Positions 1-9,877 of a DNA stretch of 64,000 bases are shown here, in pieces. The stretch is from CAVUXJ01 sp963814975 (GTDB taxonomy: Bacteria > Acidobacteriota > Vicinamibacteria > Vicinamibacterales > CAVVIG01): assembly GCA_963814975.1 (NCBI GenBank), contig CAWFFB010000007.1, forward strand, positions 62,001 through 126,000, given 5' to 3'. Position numbers and translations under genes: made by a program. The notes below the pieces were generated by a model. The model had not been told where the DNA came from and did no database searches. It saw only the letters and a program-made list of their open reading frames with translations. How positions within the stretch are numbered: position 1 is the stretch's first letter; each line of letters starts with the position of its first letter.

Positions 1-390
1 TCCACATACGAGGCCTCGTCGCTCTTACTTCGGGTATTCACCCAATGGCAAGAAAGGTACCGAGCGACGCTTTCGCTTCTCGTTGGGGAAAATTCGAATT
101 CTGGTGGATAGGGGAAACGACCCTCTGCGTCAGGTTGGTTCGGCTTTGAGACGTCAAAGACAATTCCGTAAGTCCGAAGGAGCTCTACGACAGCTCGAGT
201 TACACGGCCGGCGTTACGGGATCCTCTCTGGCGCCATGCACCCGGCGGGAGGGCGTCGCCGGCAGAGGAGTTGATCGGCCACCGCGACCGCCGAACCGAG
301 CCGATCGAGATCCGCCGCGCTGGTGCCCAGGGGCAGCGGACGAGGCGGTGCAATGTGCCCCGCCTCCTCCGGGCACACTCAGGTAACGGG
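1..390. other. No recognisable gene
   Basis: I see no coding region with a recognisable protein here. Short open frames on both strands are arginine-rich and low-complexity, as expected of chance frames in high-GC DNA. The right part is the downstream region of the GlsB-like gene. No tRNA, repeat or strong promoter stands out. Confidence 0.5.
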
Positions 391-651
391 CTATATACGC
401 GATCGGCGTCCGTTGATCATCCTGTAGAGCAGCAACAGAACAACCGCTCCGAACAGCGACATCAGGAAGCCGGCCGGATCGTTCGGGCCATACCACCCGG
501 CTGCCCTGCCCAGGAACCCGCCGACAAGGGCCCCCGCGATACCCAGCAGCATCGTCACGATGAATCCGCCCGGATCGCGCCCGGGCATCAACAGCTTCGC
601 GACGGCGCCGACGATGAGACCGAAGATAATCCATCCGATCACGCCGAACAT
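391..651 (-). CDS. GlsB/YeaQ/YmgE family small membrane protein
   Basis: A protein of 86 residues made almost entirely of three hydrophobic segments (about residues 3-22, 31-52 and 62-80) separated by glycine-rich turns, with the family motifs IVGAVAKLLMPG and GFLG. This matches the transglycosylase-associated GlsB/YeaQ/YmgE family, inner-membrane proteins induced by envelope or general stress whose biochemical role is unclear. The ATG at 651 is chosen because it starts directly at the family N-terminus (MFGVIGWIIFG) and has a GGGAGGT ribosome binding site just upstream. An open frame extends further upstream, but its extra 66 residues are arginine-rich and not family-like. Confidence 0.88.
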   Translation of the reverse strand: MFGVIGWIIFGLIVGAVAKLLMPGRDPGGFIVTMLLGIAGALVGGFLGRAAGWYGPNDPAGFLMSLFGAVVLLLLYRMINGRRSRI

Positions 652-766
652 AGTGGCTACCTCCCTGGGCTCTGTGTGCAAGGTTCGGGACGTCAGCCGT
701 GGCCGTAGCCGAACGACGACTGACTGAGCCGTACGCCGGTCGATTCCCTCCAGTCTTTGACGTTCC

Positions 767-1220
767 CTAATGCCCGCCCTTCTCGGGGCGCGGCTGACCT
801 TCGGACCGGGACATGTCGATCTTGCCGAGGAAATACCCGCCGTCGGCAATCGTCAGACGCGGCGACAGAATATCGCCCGTCACCGAGCCCGTCGCCTGGA
901 TTTCGACTCTCTGGCTGGCCGTCACCGTTCCCACGACCGACCCGAGATCACGACCGCGTTCGCGGCGATGTCTGCCTTGATTTCGGCGTGCGGACCGATC
1001 GTGAGCGTATGGTCGGGCAATTTGATGCTCCCCTGCATCTGCCCGTAGAGGGTGAGGTCCTCCGAACCACTCAACTCACCCTTGATGATCACCGAGTCGC
1101 CAAGATTCATGACGAGCGGTTCGACTCCTGCGGCAGGGCGCGCGGGACTGCGGCCGGGGCCGGCGCCTCCGGGGCCCGATCTGGCGTGCCAGGGGGTTCA
1201 GCCTGATCTCGTTTCCACAT
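767..1220 (-). CDS. Bactofilin (two frameshifts)
   Basis: Bactofilins polymerise into cytoskeletal filaments without nucleotides and act in cell shape and polar localisation. The core reads through motifs such as IIKGELSGSEDL, GSIKLPDHTLTIG and the AVVISG turn typical of the right-handed beta-helix. The natural start is the ATG at 1220 (MWKRDQAEPP), giving a proline/alanine-rich N-terminal tail, but a one-base loss near 1111 shifts the frame before the core. A second one-base loss near 936-944 shifts it again, after which the rest (VVGTVTASQRVEIQATGSV, then a C-terminal tail ending PRPEKGGH) continues to the TAG at 767. Restored length is about 150 residues, normal for the family. The breaks are probably sequencing errors. 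Confidence 0.85.
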
Positions 1221-1330
1221 GGAGGCACTTTACGCCCAAATGGGCCCGGGCACCAACCGCAGCAGAACGCGCCGGCGGACATCCTTCGCGGTCAGGTGGC
1301 GCACCAGCCACGCGCTGCTACACTACGCGC

Positions 1331-2416
1331 ATGAGCGACGATGCGGGCTTTCGCAGGGGATTTCTTCTCGCGCTCGTAGTCGGGACTACGGCGGCATTCG
1401 TGTTCGTCGTGCGAGATTTCCTGATGACACTCTTCGTGGCCGCGATTTTCGCCGGGCTGACGTATCCGCTGTATCGGCGCCTTCTGAAGGCGCTCGGCGA
1501 CCGTCAGGCGCTTGCGTCCGTGGTCACGCTCTTGCTCATCGTTCTTATCGTCGGCGCGCCGCTCGTGACCGTTCTGACGGTCGTCACAAACGAGGCCGTC
1601 AGGATGAGCAACAACGTGAAACCGTGGGTGACGCAGATCATCAACGAGCCCACCCGGCTCAAAGTCTATCTGGATCGGATTCCAGGACTGGATTGGGTGG
1701 CGCCCTATCGCGAGGAGCTGTTGAAGAAGGCGGGAGACGCCGCGGGTAGAATGGGAGAAATCATCGTCTCCTCGATTTCCAGCACAACCCGCGACACGCT
1801 GGCGCTGATTGTCGACCTCTTTCTGATGCTCTACGCGATGTTCTTCTTCCTGATGGACGGTCCACGATATCTCGATGCACTGATGCAGTACCTTCCGCTG
1901 CGCGCGTCCGAGCAGGATCAAATGCTCCAGCGCTTCGTCTCCGTCACGCGCGCCACGGTCAAGGGAACGCTCCTCATCGCCATCGTGCAAGGCACACTCG
2001 GGGGGGTCATGTTCGCCGTCCTCGGCATCCCGGGTGCGGCACTCTGGGGATTGATGATGACTGTCTTGTCCGTGCTGCCGATGATTGGCGGTGCGCTCGT
2101 ATGGGTGCCTGCGGCAATCATCCTCGCCGTGCAGGGATCCTGGATCAAGGCCCTTGTCCTCGTGGGCTTCTGCTCTCTGGTGATTGGCAGCATCGACAAC
2201 CTGCTGCGCCCACGGCTGGTCGGTCATGACACGCAGATGTCCGACCTGCTGATCCTGTTCTCGACCCTCGGCGGCATTGCCGTGTTCGGCGCCATCGGCT
2301 TCATCGTCGGACCGATTGTCGCGGCGCTTTTCGTCACAGTCTGGGAGATCTTCGGAAGGGCGTACCGCGACGATCTCGATGTGGAGCCGTCGTCGCACAT
2401 CGAGTTGCCGGGCTGA
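1331..2416 (+). CDS. AI-2E family transporter (PerM/TqsA-like)
   Basis: A protein of 361 residues with about eight hydrophobic segments and the AI-2E transporter (UPF0118/PerM) layout. Two helices lie near the N-terminus, then a soluble region (about residues 85-150), then closely spaced helices with family motifs LPMIGGALVWVPAAI and the C-terminal IDNLLRPRLVG followed by ILFSTLGGIAVFGAIGFIVGP. Members export small molecules or act as sodium/proton antiporters; autoinducer-2 transport is established only for some, so the substrate here is unknown. The ATG at 1331 is preferred; an open frame reaches back to 1052, but that part is antisense to the bactofilin gene and has no family similarity. 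Confidence 0.9.
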   Translation: MSDDAGFRRGFLLALVVGTTAAFVFVVRDFLMTLFVAAIFAGLTYPLYRRLLKALGDRQALASVVTLLLIVLIVGAPLVTVLTVVTNEAVRMSNNVKPWVTQIINEPTRLKVYLDRIPGLDWVAPYREELLKKAGDAAGRMGEIIVSSISSTTRDTLALIVDLFLMLYAMFFFLMDGPRYLDALMQYLPLRASEQDQMLQRFVSVTRATVKGTLLIAIVQGTLGGVMFAVLGIPGAALWGLMMTVLSVLPMIGGALVWVPAAIILAVQGSWIKALVLVGFCSLVIGSIDNLLRPRLVGHDTQMSDLLILFSTLGGIAVFGAIGFIVGPIVAALFVTVWEIFGRAYRDDLDVEPSSHIELPG

Positions 2417-2485
2417 CGAGCAGGGTCGGATGGCTTCCAGTTGAGCCGAGGCCCAGTGAACTGTCGGCGTTCCGGGTGTGTTGAA

Positions 2486-2561
2486 TGGTGGACGGCGCGG
2501 GGCTCGAACCCGCGGCCTCGGCGTTGCGAACGCCGCGCTCTCCCAACTGAGCTAGCCGCCC
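2486..2561 (-). tRNA. tRNA-Ala (anticodon CGC)
   Basis: On the minus strand the sequence folds as a full cloverleaf: 7-bp acceptor stem GGGCGGC with GCCGTCC (one G-U pair), D-arm GCTC/GAGC with AGTTGGGA, anticodon stem CGGCG/CGCCG with loop TTCGCAA (anticodon CGC, reading GCG, alanine), and T-arm GCGGG/CCCGC with loop TTCGAGC. Discriminator A and the CCA end are encoded. It stands alone between the transporter gene and pfkA. Confidence 0.95.
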
Positions 2562-2703
2562 ATGATCTTCCGCGCTCGAGCCGGTGGTCACGCCCGAAGT
2601 CGACCGTTGAGTTTACCACGGCCAATTTTCGCTGTCGCACAGACGCTCCATCACCATTTGCTATAGTCGGCAAAATGCTCTGGCCGGAGGCGAGGCAATA
2701 CAC

Positions 2704-3790
2704 GTGATCAAACCGATTGCCCGCATCGGCATCCTCACCGGCGGCGGCGACGCCCCCGGCCTGAACGCCGTCATCCGTGCCGTGGTCAAGAACGCCTGCA
2801 ACTCCGGCATCGAGTGCGTCGGCCTCGAAGACAGCTTCGACGGTCTGACTCGAGCTCGGTCGATGGCGGCCGCTCACGCCGCGCGACGTCACCGGCATCC
2901 TGCGCCTCGGCGGCACGATTCTCGGCACGACCAATCGCGGCAATCCCTTCGCCCATCCAATCGAGACCTCCGACGGGACCCGCGATTATTCCGACCGCGT
3001 CGTGGAGACGTTTCACAAGATGGCGCTCGACGCGCTCGTGGTCATCGGCGGCGACGGCACGCTGGCCATCGCACATCAATTCGCCCAGCGCGGGATTCCG
3101 ATCGTCTGCGTGCCGAAAACCATCGACAACGACATCGCCGGCACGACGAACTGTTTCGGATTCGACACCGCCGTCGCATTCGCCACCGATGCCATCGATC
3201 GGCTGCACACGACCGCCGAATCGCATCGGCGGATCTTCGCGGTCGAAGTCATGGGACGGTACGCCGGCTGGATCGCGCTGTACGCCGGGGTGGCTGGTGG
3301 CGCGGATGCCATCCTGATTCCGGAGATTCCCTTTGATCTTGCTGCGATGGCCAGGCGCTTGCGGGAACGCGAGGAGTGGGGCGCCCGCTTCAGCATCGTC
3401 GTCGTCGCCGAGGGCGCATTCCCGAAAGGCGGGAAGCTGGCTGTGCTGGAGGAGGCGCGAGCAGGCTATGCCGAGCGGCTCGGCGGGATGGCGGCCCAGG
3501 TCGCCGAATCGCTCGGACGGCTGACCGGAAAAGAAACGCGGTCCGTCGTGCTCGGCCACCTCCAGCGCGGCGGCGCGCCGACCAGTTTCGACCGTGTCCT
3601 GGCGACACGCTTCGGAGGTAAAGCGGTGGACCTGATCAAGCAGGGCCAGTTCGGCACCATGGTGGCCTCCGATCCGCCCGATATCGTGGCACGGCCGCTC
3701 GAAGAGGTGGTTGGCAAGATCAAGACCGTGCCGATGGATCTCGACTTGCTGCTGACCGCCAGGGGACTCGGGGTGACGTTCGGCGATTGA
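2704..3790 (+). CDS. pfkA: 6-phosphofructokinase, PfkA family (one frameshift)
   Basis: Phosphorylates fructose 6-phosphate to fructose 1,6-bisphosphate in glycolysis. Visible motifs are GILTGGGDAPGLNAVIR (phosphoryl-donor site), GGDGTLAIA, PKTIDNDI (catalytic aspartate), EVMGRYAGWIAL and GHLQRGGAPTSFDR. Glycine in GGDGT suggests ATP as donor, while lysine in PKTIDND resembles pyrophosphate-dependent enzymes; this glycine/lysine pair is the pattern I know from group III ATP enzymes. The reading frame shifts by one between about 2845 and 2870, so that the GTG-initiated first 50 residues continue as RPLTPRDVTGIL in the next frame; total length about 361 residues is normal. A TATAGT hexamer at 2662-2667 may be its -10 box. 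Confidence 0.88.
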
Positions 3791-3826
3791 CGAGGACCTT
3801 GAGAATAGAGACGTAAGAATCTGAAA

Positions 3827-3875
3827 TTCGAGACCCGTGGGATTCGCTCGGCCGGCCCAGCTGGTCGGTCTCGAA
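3827..3875. repeat. Inverted repeat after pfkA
   Basis: A perfect 9-bp inverted repeat, TTCGAGACC at 3827-3835 and GGTCTCGAA at 3867-3875, with a GC-rich 31-nt loop, lies about 40 bases past the pfkA stop. The preceding bases (rich in GAGA and CTGAAA) resemble the heptamer-unit arms seen in other gaps of this window. It could act as a terminator or RNA-stabilising hairpin for pfkA; there is no T-tract. Confidence 0.5.
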
Positions 3876-4144
3876 AACGCGGGGTGCTTCTCGCAGCATT
3901 GGCGAAGCAGGAGAGGCATTTTGCGACGAGCGCTGCCGGTCCAGGCATGCATTCGAAAGCACCGTGACAGCGTCGGCAATGACCACCGACCCTGTTCGGC
4001 TCGGCTGTACTGCTGGCGTTGGATGCGTTCCAGTTACCATGCACGCAGGCCGGATTCGCCGCGGGCGTCAGCGATCCCACGTCGAGCGCGTCCCTAACCG
4101 GCGGCGCGGCGTGCCACGGTCTTGTTGGCTCGACTGCGAAGCTG
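3876..4144. other. Gap between pfkA and a convergent gene; nothing recognised
   Basis: About 270 bases between the hairpin behind pfkA and the end of the convergent minus-strand gene. Open frames on both strands are short and look like chance frames. I see no tRNA, repeat or clear regulatory site. Confidence 0.4.
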
Positions 4145-4699
4145 CTAGCGGAGCCAGCCGGGTGGAACGGATGCTCGGCGCGCTTCTTCTTCAAGATCGG
4201 CAATCGCGTTCTTGCCCTCGGCGATCGCCTTGGTGAGTCGATCGAGCTCGGCGATCGCCCGCTGTCGATTCTGCGCGATGAGGGCGCGCTGCGCGGGATC
4301 ATCGCGGTTGACGAAATCGGCGGACAGGGAGTTGATGCGCGTCTGAAGCGCGTCGGCGAGGACCTGATCCTGTTCGAACTGGGCTCGCAGCAGCGTCATC
4401 CGGCCGCTCCAGTACGCCTGATCCTTGACGGGGGTTTTCTTGCTGTCGTCCGCGGCGGGCTCCGCGGGCTTGTCGGTTTTCGCGGCTTCGGGCGCTTTCG
4501 TGTCGGCAGGCGGAGGGACGGAGGCCGCTGGCACATCGCCGAGGTCTTTGTTCGTGAACACCTTGCTGGCCGGCTTGACGGTCTTGCGCCGTTCTTCTTC
4601 CTTCTGAGCGACCTCGGCAAGCGACTGCGCCCACACGGTGGCGACACCGTCCGTCAGCGCCAGAATGGTGAAGATGGCCGCCGGAATCACAAGGCGCAT
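4145..4699 (-). CDS. Secreted hypothetical protein, last gene of the minor-pilin operon
   Basis: No function recognised. From the ATG at 4699 the protein has 184 residues: a signal peptide (MRLVIPAAIFTILALT through VWAQS, about 25 residues), an acidic/alanine/proline-rich low-complexity stretch, then a charged, probably helical C-terminal part and the ending VPPGWLR. The segment LAEVAQKEEERRKTVKPASKVFTNKDL resembles periplasmic proteins I have seen in Acidobacteria, where VFTNKDL may be a short conserved strand. An in-frame ATG at 4756 would overlap the upstream TPR gene by a few bases, but it would put 19 polar residues in front of the signal peptide. Being last in the operon, it may serve the pilus envelope machinery; that is inference. 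Confidence 0.6.
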   Translation of the reverse strand: MRLVIPAAIFTILALTDGVATVWAQSLAEVAQKEEERRKTVKPASKVFTNKDLGDVPAASVPPPADTKAPEAAKTDKPAEPAADDSKKTPVKDQAYWSGRMTLLRAQFEQDQVLADALQTRINSLSADFVNRDDPAQRALIAQNRQRAIAELDRLTKAIAEGKNAIADLEEEARRASVPPGWLR

Positions 4700-4752
4700 G
4701 TACTTGGTTTGTATCGGTTCCAGCTCGATCGTACGTGAGCCTTCCCGTGGAA

Positions 4753-5688
4753 TCAAGGCACGGAGGGTGTGGCGTTCGCGGCCGGTGCTGGAGCGGTCGG
4801 CGACGCCGCCGCTGCCCCAAGGGCGTCGATGTGCGCCTTCACCTTCGCCGCGTCCGGAGCCTCGGGCTCGAGCTCCAGATACCGGCGAAACGCGCGCTGA
4901 GCGTCCGGGATCCGGCCTACCTTCGCCAGGCTGTTTCCGAACGCGAGGTGAAAGCTTGGTTCACCGGGGGCCAGCGTAATGGCCTTTTCGAACTCCGGGA
5001 TCGCGCCCCGATCGTCTCCGTTCTTTTGCAGAGCCAGCGCGAGATTGAATTGGGTGGCGTAGTCGGTGGGAAACAGCTGCGCGGCCAGACGATACCCGGC
5101 GATTGCGCGTTCCCAGTTCCCCAGCCGCCCCAGGGCGTGCGCCAGGTTGAAATGGTAAGCCCACTGGTCTGCCGCGAGGGCCGTCGCCCGCTCGAAGCTC
5201 GCAATGGCGCCTTGGATGTCGCCGGCCCGCTCGAGCGTCAGGCCAAGGCCATTCAGCGCTTCCGGATCGTCGGCGTTCTTCTGGAGCGTCCGCTCGAACT
5301 CGCCTCTCGCTGTTTGAAAATCTCCCGAGGTAAAGGCCGCGCTCGCCGCCCTCCTGGAATCGAGGAAGGTTCCTTCCGCCGCTGGGGGTGCTTCGGCGAC
5401 CCGGGCCGCGGCGGGAGGGTTTCGCGTCGCAGCTGATGTCGCGTTCGCAGCGGGCGAGGAAGGGGGCGGCTGAGCCTCGGCTGCCGGCCAGAGGAGCCAC
5501 AGCACGCCGACGACGAACAGGCCCACGGCGGCGCCCCCGATCGCCGCGACGGGTGGACGAGCGGTCGGTGGTGCAAGGATCTGCCCTTCCGGCGAAGGCG
5601 CCGAGAGCGGCGCGTGGCACCGGAGGCAATGCGTCCGATTCGGTGTGATGCGCGCGCCGCACGCGGCGCAAACGACGAATCCGTTCAA
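4753..5688 (-). CDS. Zinc-ribbon, membrane-anchored TPR protein
   Basis: A 311-residue protein with a short N-terminal zinc ribbon (CAAC at about 8-11 and CLRC at about 21-24), a transmembrane helix (about 50-67), a low-complexity proline/alanine linker, then at least five consecutive 34-residue TPR units (about 105-285) recognised by repeats such as PEALNGLGLTLERAGDIQGAIASF and the similar units that follow. TPRs mediate protein-protein contacts, so this is likely an inner-membrane scaffold facing the periplasm. It lies 33 bases after pilY1 in the same operon, which suggests a role in pilus or secretion assembly; no specific partner can be named. Confidence 0.75.
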   Translation of the reverse strand: MNGFVVCAACGARITPNRTHCLRCHAPLSAPSPEGQILAPPTARPPVAAIGGAAVGLFVVGVLWLLWPAAEAQPPPSSPAANATSAATRNPPAAARVAEAPPAAEGTFLDSRRAASAAFTSGDFQTARGEFERTLQKNADDPEALNGLGLTLERAGDIQGAIASFERATALAADQWAYHFNLAHALGRLGNWERAIAGYRLAAQLFPTDYATQFNLALALQKNGDDRGAIPEFEKAITLAPGEPSFHLAFGNSLAKVGRIPDAQRAFRRYLELEPEAPDAAKVKAHIDALGAAAASPTAPAPAANATPSVP

Positions 5689-5721
5689 TACACGTACTCC
5701 ACACGTACTCCGAGCCGGGAA

Positions 5722-8700
5722 CTACCTAACCTCGCGCCACGACAGGATCCGGACACCCGCCTGTCCGATGCCATTGTTATAGTCCGTGGAGTCGCCGAAG
5801 ATCGAGACGTTTCCGCCAGCGCCGAACACCAGGTGCTGATCGACGATGTAAGGCGCCGTGGCGCGCTGGCCGGCGATGGTCTTCACGAGCGGCGTGTCGG
5901 TCTTGCCGATCGTGCTGTCGCCGGTGTTGTCGTAGGCCGGCCCGCCGATGAAGGTGAACGCGTACAGATTCGCGTCCGGCGCGACGCACAAGGTCTTCAA
6001 CAGCGTCGTGGTGAAGAAGACGATGTCGCCGGCGACCGCGGGGAAAGCGGTCACCCGCTCGTCGGATGTGACGGAGCTCGTGCCTGTCTTCGTGAGCAGA
6101 CGCTCCATCGTCTTGCTGCCTGTCGCGCCGTTGTCGAGCACGCCCAGCAGCCGATAGACGGTGTTCTTGTCCGTCTGCGGCAGCAGGTCGCTGCCCGTTC
6201 CGTAGAAGATGTACTGCTGCGTGCCCCCGACGTTCACCGTCGCCATCGAGTTGAAGATCGGCTGATCCGCCCCGGAGGCATACAGCTTCACCCTGTTGTT
6301 GATGATCGGATTGTTGCTGCTGTTGAGACTGATGTCGAACCTCCAGACGTTGCCGTCCAGATCGCCGATGTACGACTTCGTGACGTAGCGCGAGTCGGCC
6401 GGTCCGGTCGCGACAGGGTCCGTCTGGAGGGCGTTCTTCATCTTCTGGCACCCGGCGGCCCCGTTATCGACGCGACAGTCACTGTTTGTTTCGTTGACGC
6501 CGTCGGTCGTGACGTCCCGACTGTCGAACACCGTGCCGTCCTCGACGTTCAAAACATAAAATGTCGTGCCCGCGATGACGCTGCCCCGGTTGGACTGCTG
6601 CTGAGCGCTGTACGGCAGAAAGCCCGAACCGAGCATGACAGCATACGGACCGGAGCTGTTGGAGATCGGACCGACGGCCGGATCCGACCAGGCTTGCCCG
6701 ACACTTTTCGCAATCGCGCTGGCGGTCGCCGCCACGTCGCCGTACGGCGCCAGCGCCGGATTGAAGCTTGTATAGGACGGAAACGCCCAATTGAGCGTGA
6801 TGCGGCTCGAGTCTGAGAAATAGCTCAATACCTGGTCCAGCGTCGCGGAGCTGTCGGGCTTCGACCCGCCGAGCACCGTCGCCATATCGGCCATCGTCAC
6901 GTCCAAGGACTGATAGAACGTCCCGCCCGGCCCTTCGCCGATGATGAGGTGCGTCCGCCAGTCGCCGTCCACCTTCACATCGGCGAGCTTCGGCGAGCTG
7001 TCGACGAAGTAATCGAATGAGCCCACCGACTGGCCGTCACGAAGCGTTCTGAGCTTCGGCAGGAGGTTCAAGGGGATGAACCCCCACACCTCGACGCCGA
7101 ATCGCGCGTCGATGCCTTCGAGGATGCCGTTATTGGTCCCGACCCAAACGATAGTCCGTCGCCGCTCGTTGTCCGCTACAAACCCCGGATATTCGGCGTC
7201 CGGTGGCGGATCGAGCGAGGGGGCGTTCATGATGGCCGGGGTGGAGTCGACGATCGCCCCGAGCGGCAGCGCCCGCACGTCGTTGATCACGGCAAGGGCG
7301 TCGGCCTCTGTCAGGTTCATCAGCGGCGCCAGCGTGGCGACGTTCGCTGCGTTGAACGGAACCATCGACCCGGACGGCGTCGCCGTGTACAGATTTCGCT
7401 TCGTATTGTCAGGCTCCTTCGCACAGCCCGCGCCGGGCACACACGCGACCCAGAGCCGCGTCCCGTCCGACAGGAACTTGTAGCCGGATGGCTTGGTGGC
7501 ATCCACCTCCGGCTTATACACGCGGAACGCGCGCAGCCTGCCGTCGAATCCCGGCATCGCCAACCCGGCCGTCAGCATCAGGTTCGAGCGTTGTGGAATC
7601 TGGACGTTCGATTTGTCCTTCACGTTCGCTGAATTGGGAACGAGCGCCGCCCCGTTGATGTCTTCGCCGTCGTCCAGGTTAACGGAACCGATAATCGGAC
7701 TCGTCACCTGAAATTCGGTTTGGGGACCAATCGGGAGCGTCGGCGTCGGGTCGATGTTGACATCCCCTGAGGCGGCGAACGCGTGTTGAATGGCAATGTT
7801 AATCGCCTTGACCATTTCGGGGACGATCACCGTCCCGGTTGGCGCGGCAGCGGTGCTCCCCGTTGGGGCCGTCACCGCGGTCCCGGCCGCGGCGCCGCTA
7901 CCGGACCAGGCAATCTGGGCCGGCGACACCAGCGCCGCGTCAATCTGCGCTTTGGTAATTTCGAAGTACTGGCCGCCCGCTCTTCGTCGCGACGGCCCGC
8001 AGACCCGTCACGTCGCTGGCCGGCGGTGCGATCGCGATCACATACAGGGGCACGCGGCGTCCAGAAAAGTCCAGGAAGTTGGCGGCTGCAGTCTCGAGGC
8101 TTGAGTTCCCGAACCCGCTGGTATTTCCTTCCCCGCCCCCCACGATCAGGATCGCGACGGTGCAGCGGCAGGCGGGGTCCCCGGAAAGGGCGATCAGACG
8201 CGCCGCCTCGGCTCGCGCATCGTCGATCATCAGCTTGACCGGGGTGTCGGCTGTGTTGCTGTCGTCGCCGCCCGCAGGTAGAAGGGCGCCGCTCGTCCTG
8301 ACACTCTTTGCGAGCAGGGTCAGGAGGGAGGTGTTCGCCGTGGCCGAGTCGGCCGCGATTGCAACGACTCCCGAACTCGAGGAGGTCCCATTGCGAGTGC
8401 CGCTCGACACCTCCGGACGCGACAACTCCCACCGACCGGTGCTCGAGCCTCTGTCCGTTGATTGCTGCGCCAGGTCGGTCACGGCAACAGGCCCTGCATT
8501 GTCGAGCACGGCGAGCGTCGGGCTTGTCTGGCGCATCTTGACGAGGCCGAACCGCGCCACCGTGTTGTTCTCGGAAACAGCCTGGTACATGGCTGCACGT
8601 GCGATCGCCAACCGCGTTGCCGCATCGAACCGGCCATAGCTCGGATCGAGATCGCCTGCGACCTGGATCGTGTCCGCATCGAACCTGTCGCCGCTGCTCG

Positions 8701-9016
8701 TACTGGCATATGCCAGGTTCACATACTTGCGCCTGTATTTCATCGAAGTGTTGGACCCTGTGATGCCGAGGCCGAACTCCCAGATCAGGCCGGTCCTCGC
8801 ATATTCGATGGGGTCGTAGTAGGTGCTCGTCGCCGTGGAAGTGGCCGGCGAGCTGGCGTCGGTCGGCGCGCCGCGCTGCATGCGGTTGGCAGTGTCGACG
8901 ATGAAGATGACGTTCGGCGTAGCGGTCTTCAAGAACAGCAGCGGATCGATCTGCGCCCAGGCGGGCGTCCCGCAGACCATGACCGCCGCAACAAAGCCGA
9001 GAATTTTTCGAGCCAT
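5722..9016 (-). CDS. pilY1: PilY1-like pilus tip/assembly protein (one frameshift)
   Basis: About 1,098 residues. PilY1 proteins sit at the pilus tip, promote pilus extension and carry a C-terminal calcium-binding beta-propeller. The start at 9016 gives a signal peptide (MARKILGFVAAVMVCGTPAWA). The N-terminal part holds a von Willebrand A-like region (NVIFIVDTANRMQRG, later VAILIVGGGEGN). The C-terminal part has propeller motifs such as RRTIVWVGTNNGIL, IIGEGPGGTFYQSLDV, and SYIGDLDGNVWRFDIS, where the Asp-rich loop fits the known calcium site. The frame breaks at about 7970-7985, where one extra G separates ATKSG from GQYFEITKAQIDAAL. It follows pilX with a 33-base gap, in the usual minor-pilin order. 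Confidence 0.88.
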
Positions 9017-9049
9017 ATTCCTTTACCGCAAGGCCGGCAGACGCCGGTC

Positions 9050-9877
9050 TTACGAAATACCTCCGGTAGCAGTCGTCAGAGTCTGATTCGAGAGGCTCTT
9101 CCCCGGGGTTTGCACGGCGGCCTTCCGGGCGCGGCGGTTCTGCTCGTCCTGTCCGCGCTGCCCGGTGTACCCGCGCTCGAGCTCGGTTGTATCCGTCCGC
9201 GCGATGGTGAGCTCGACGGTCTTGTGCACCCCGCGTGGCCCAAACACCTCGGCGCGCAGCGCCATGACGCCGGAACCCGGATTCGTCGCGATCGAGCCGT
9301 CCTTGAGCGGATCGCCGTCGTTTTCCGACGGGTCGTCGCCGACCATCACGACGACATAAAACGGGGAGTTGATGCTCGACGTTGGGATCATGTCGTCGAG
9401 CGGGCCGTAGGCGAACAACTGCCAGCGCGGGTTGTTCGCGCCCCACGGACGCTCGTTGGTGACTGCGATGTAATCAGCCGTCGAACACGACGTCTTCTGG
9501 CAGTTCGCGTAGGCGAGGACCTGGCTCAAATTCAGCGTCGAACCGTCGGCGAGGACTCGATCGCCGGGCGCGCCGTCGATGAACGCGGAGGTCGCCGTGC
9601 CGCTGAGCATCGAGTTCCAGTCCGGAATGGTGAGCAGATCGTCCATCGATCGCTCGAGGCCGGCGTCGGCGGCGTAAAGCGCTTCGGAGCTGTTCCGGAA
9701 GTTGTTCGCGATTTTGGTTTCCGTGGTCGTGGACAACATGAGGGCGGTCCCGAGCGCCATCATGAAGAGCATGGCCATCAACGAGATGATGAGCGCGATG
9801 CCGCTCTCGCTGCGGAGGCTGCGATCCCCGCCGCCGTGCACGACCGGCTGGTTCTTCAAGGTAGTCACAGTCCTCAC
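9050..9877 (-). CDS. pilX: PilX-family minor pilin assembly protein
   Basis: A 275-residue type IV pilus minor component. It has a short basic leader and the hydrophobic N-terminal helix ESGIALIISLMAMLFMMALG (about residues 24-43), followed by the conserved TTETKIANNFRNSSEALYAADAGLE that marks the PilX N-terminal family. Minor pilins of this class prime pilus assembly at the inner membrane with PilV, PilW, FimU/GspH and PilY1. Its ATG overlaps the pilW stop by four bases (ATGA), indicating translational coupling. The C-terminal part is less conserved and no enzyme motif is visible. Confidence 0.85.
   Translation of the reverse strand: MRTVTTLKNQPVVHGGGDRSLRSESGIALIISLMAMLFMMALGTALMLSTTTETKIANNFRNSSEALYAADAGLERSMDDLLTIPDWNSMLSGTATSAFIDGAPGDRVLADGSTLNLSQVLAYANCQKTSCSTADYIAVTNERPWGANNPRWQLFAYGPLDDMIPTSSINSPFYVVVMVGDDPSENDGDPLKDGSIATNPGSGVMALRAEVFGPRGVHKTVELTIARTDTTELERGYTGQRGQDEQNRRARKAAVQTPGKSLSNQTLTTATGGIS

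Noticed and set aside
1292..2398. Long minus-strand open frame (368 codons) antisense to the AI-2E transporter gene
   Set aside because: It is the antisense reading of a clear membrane protein gene, rich in histidine, aspartate and arginine, with no recognisable domain.
3876..4144. Small gene or cysteine-rich peptide between pfkA and the operon
   Set aside because: Frames are low-complexity without start signals; no conserved pattern could be supported.
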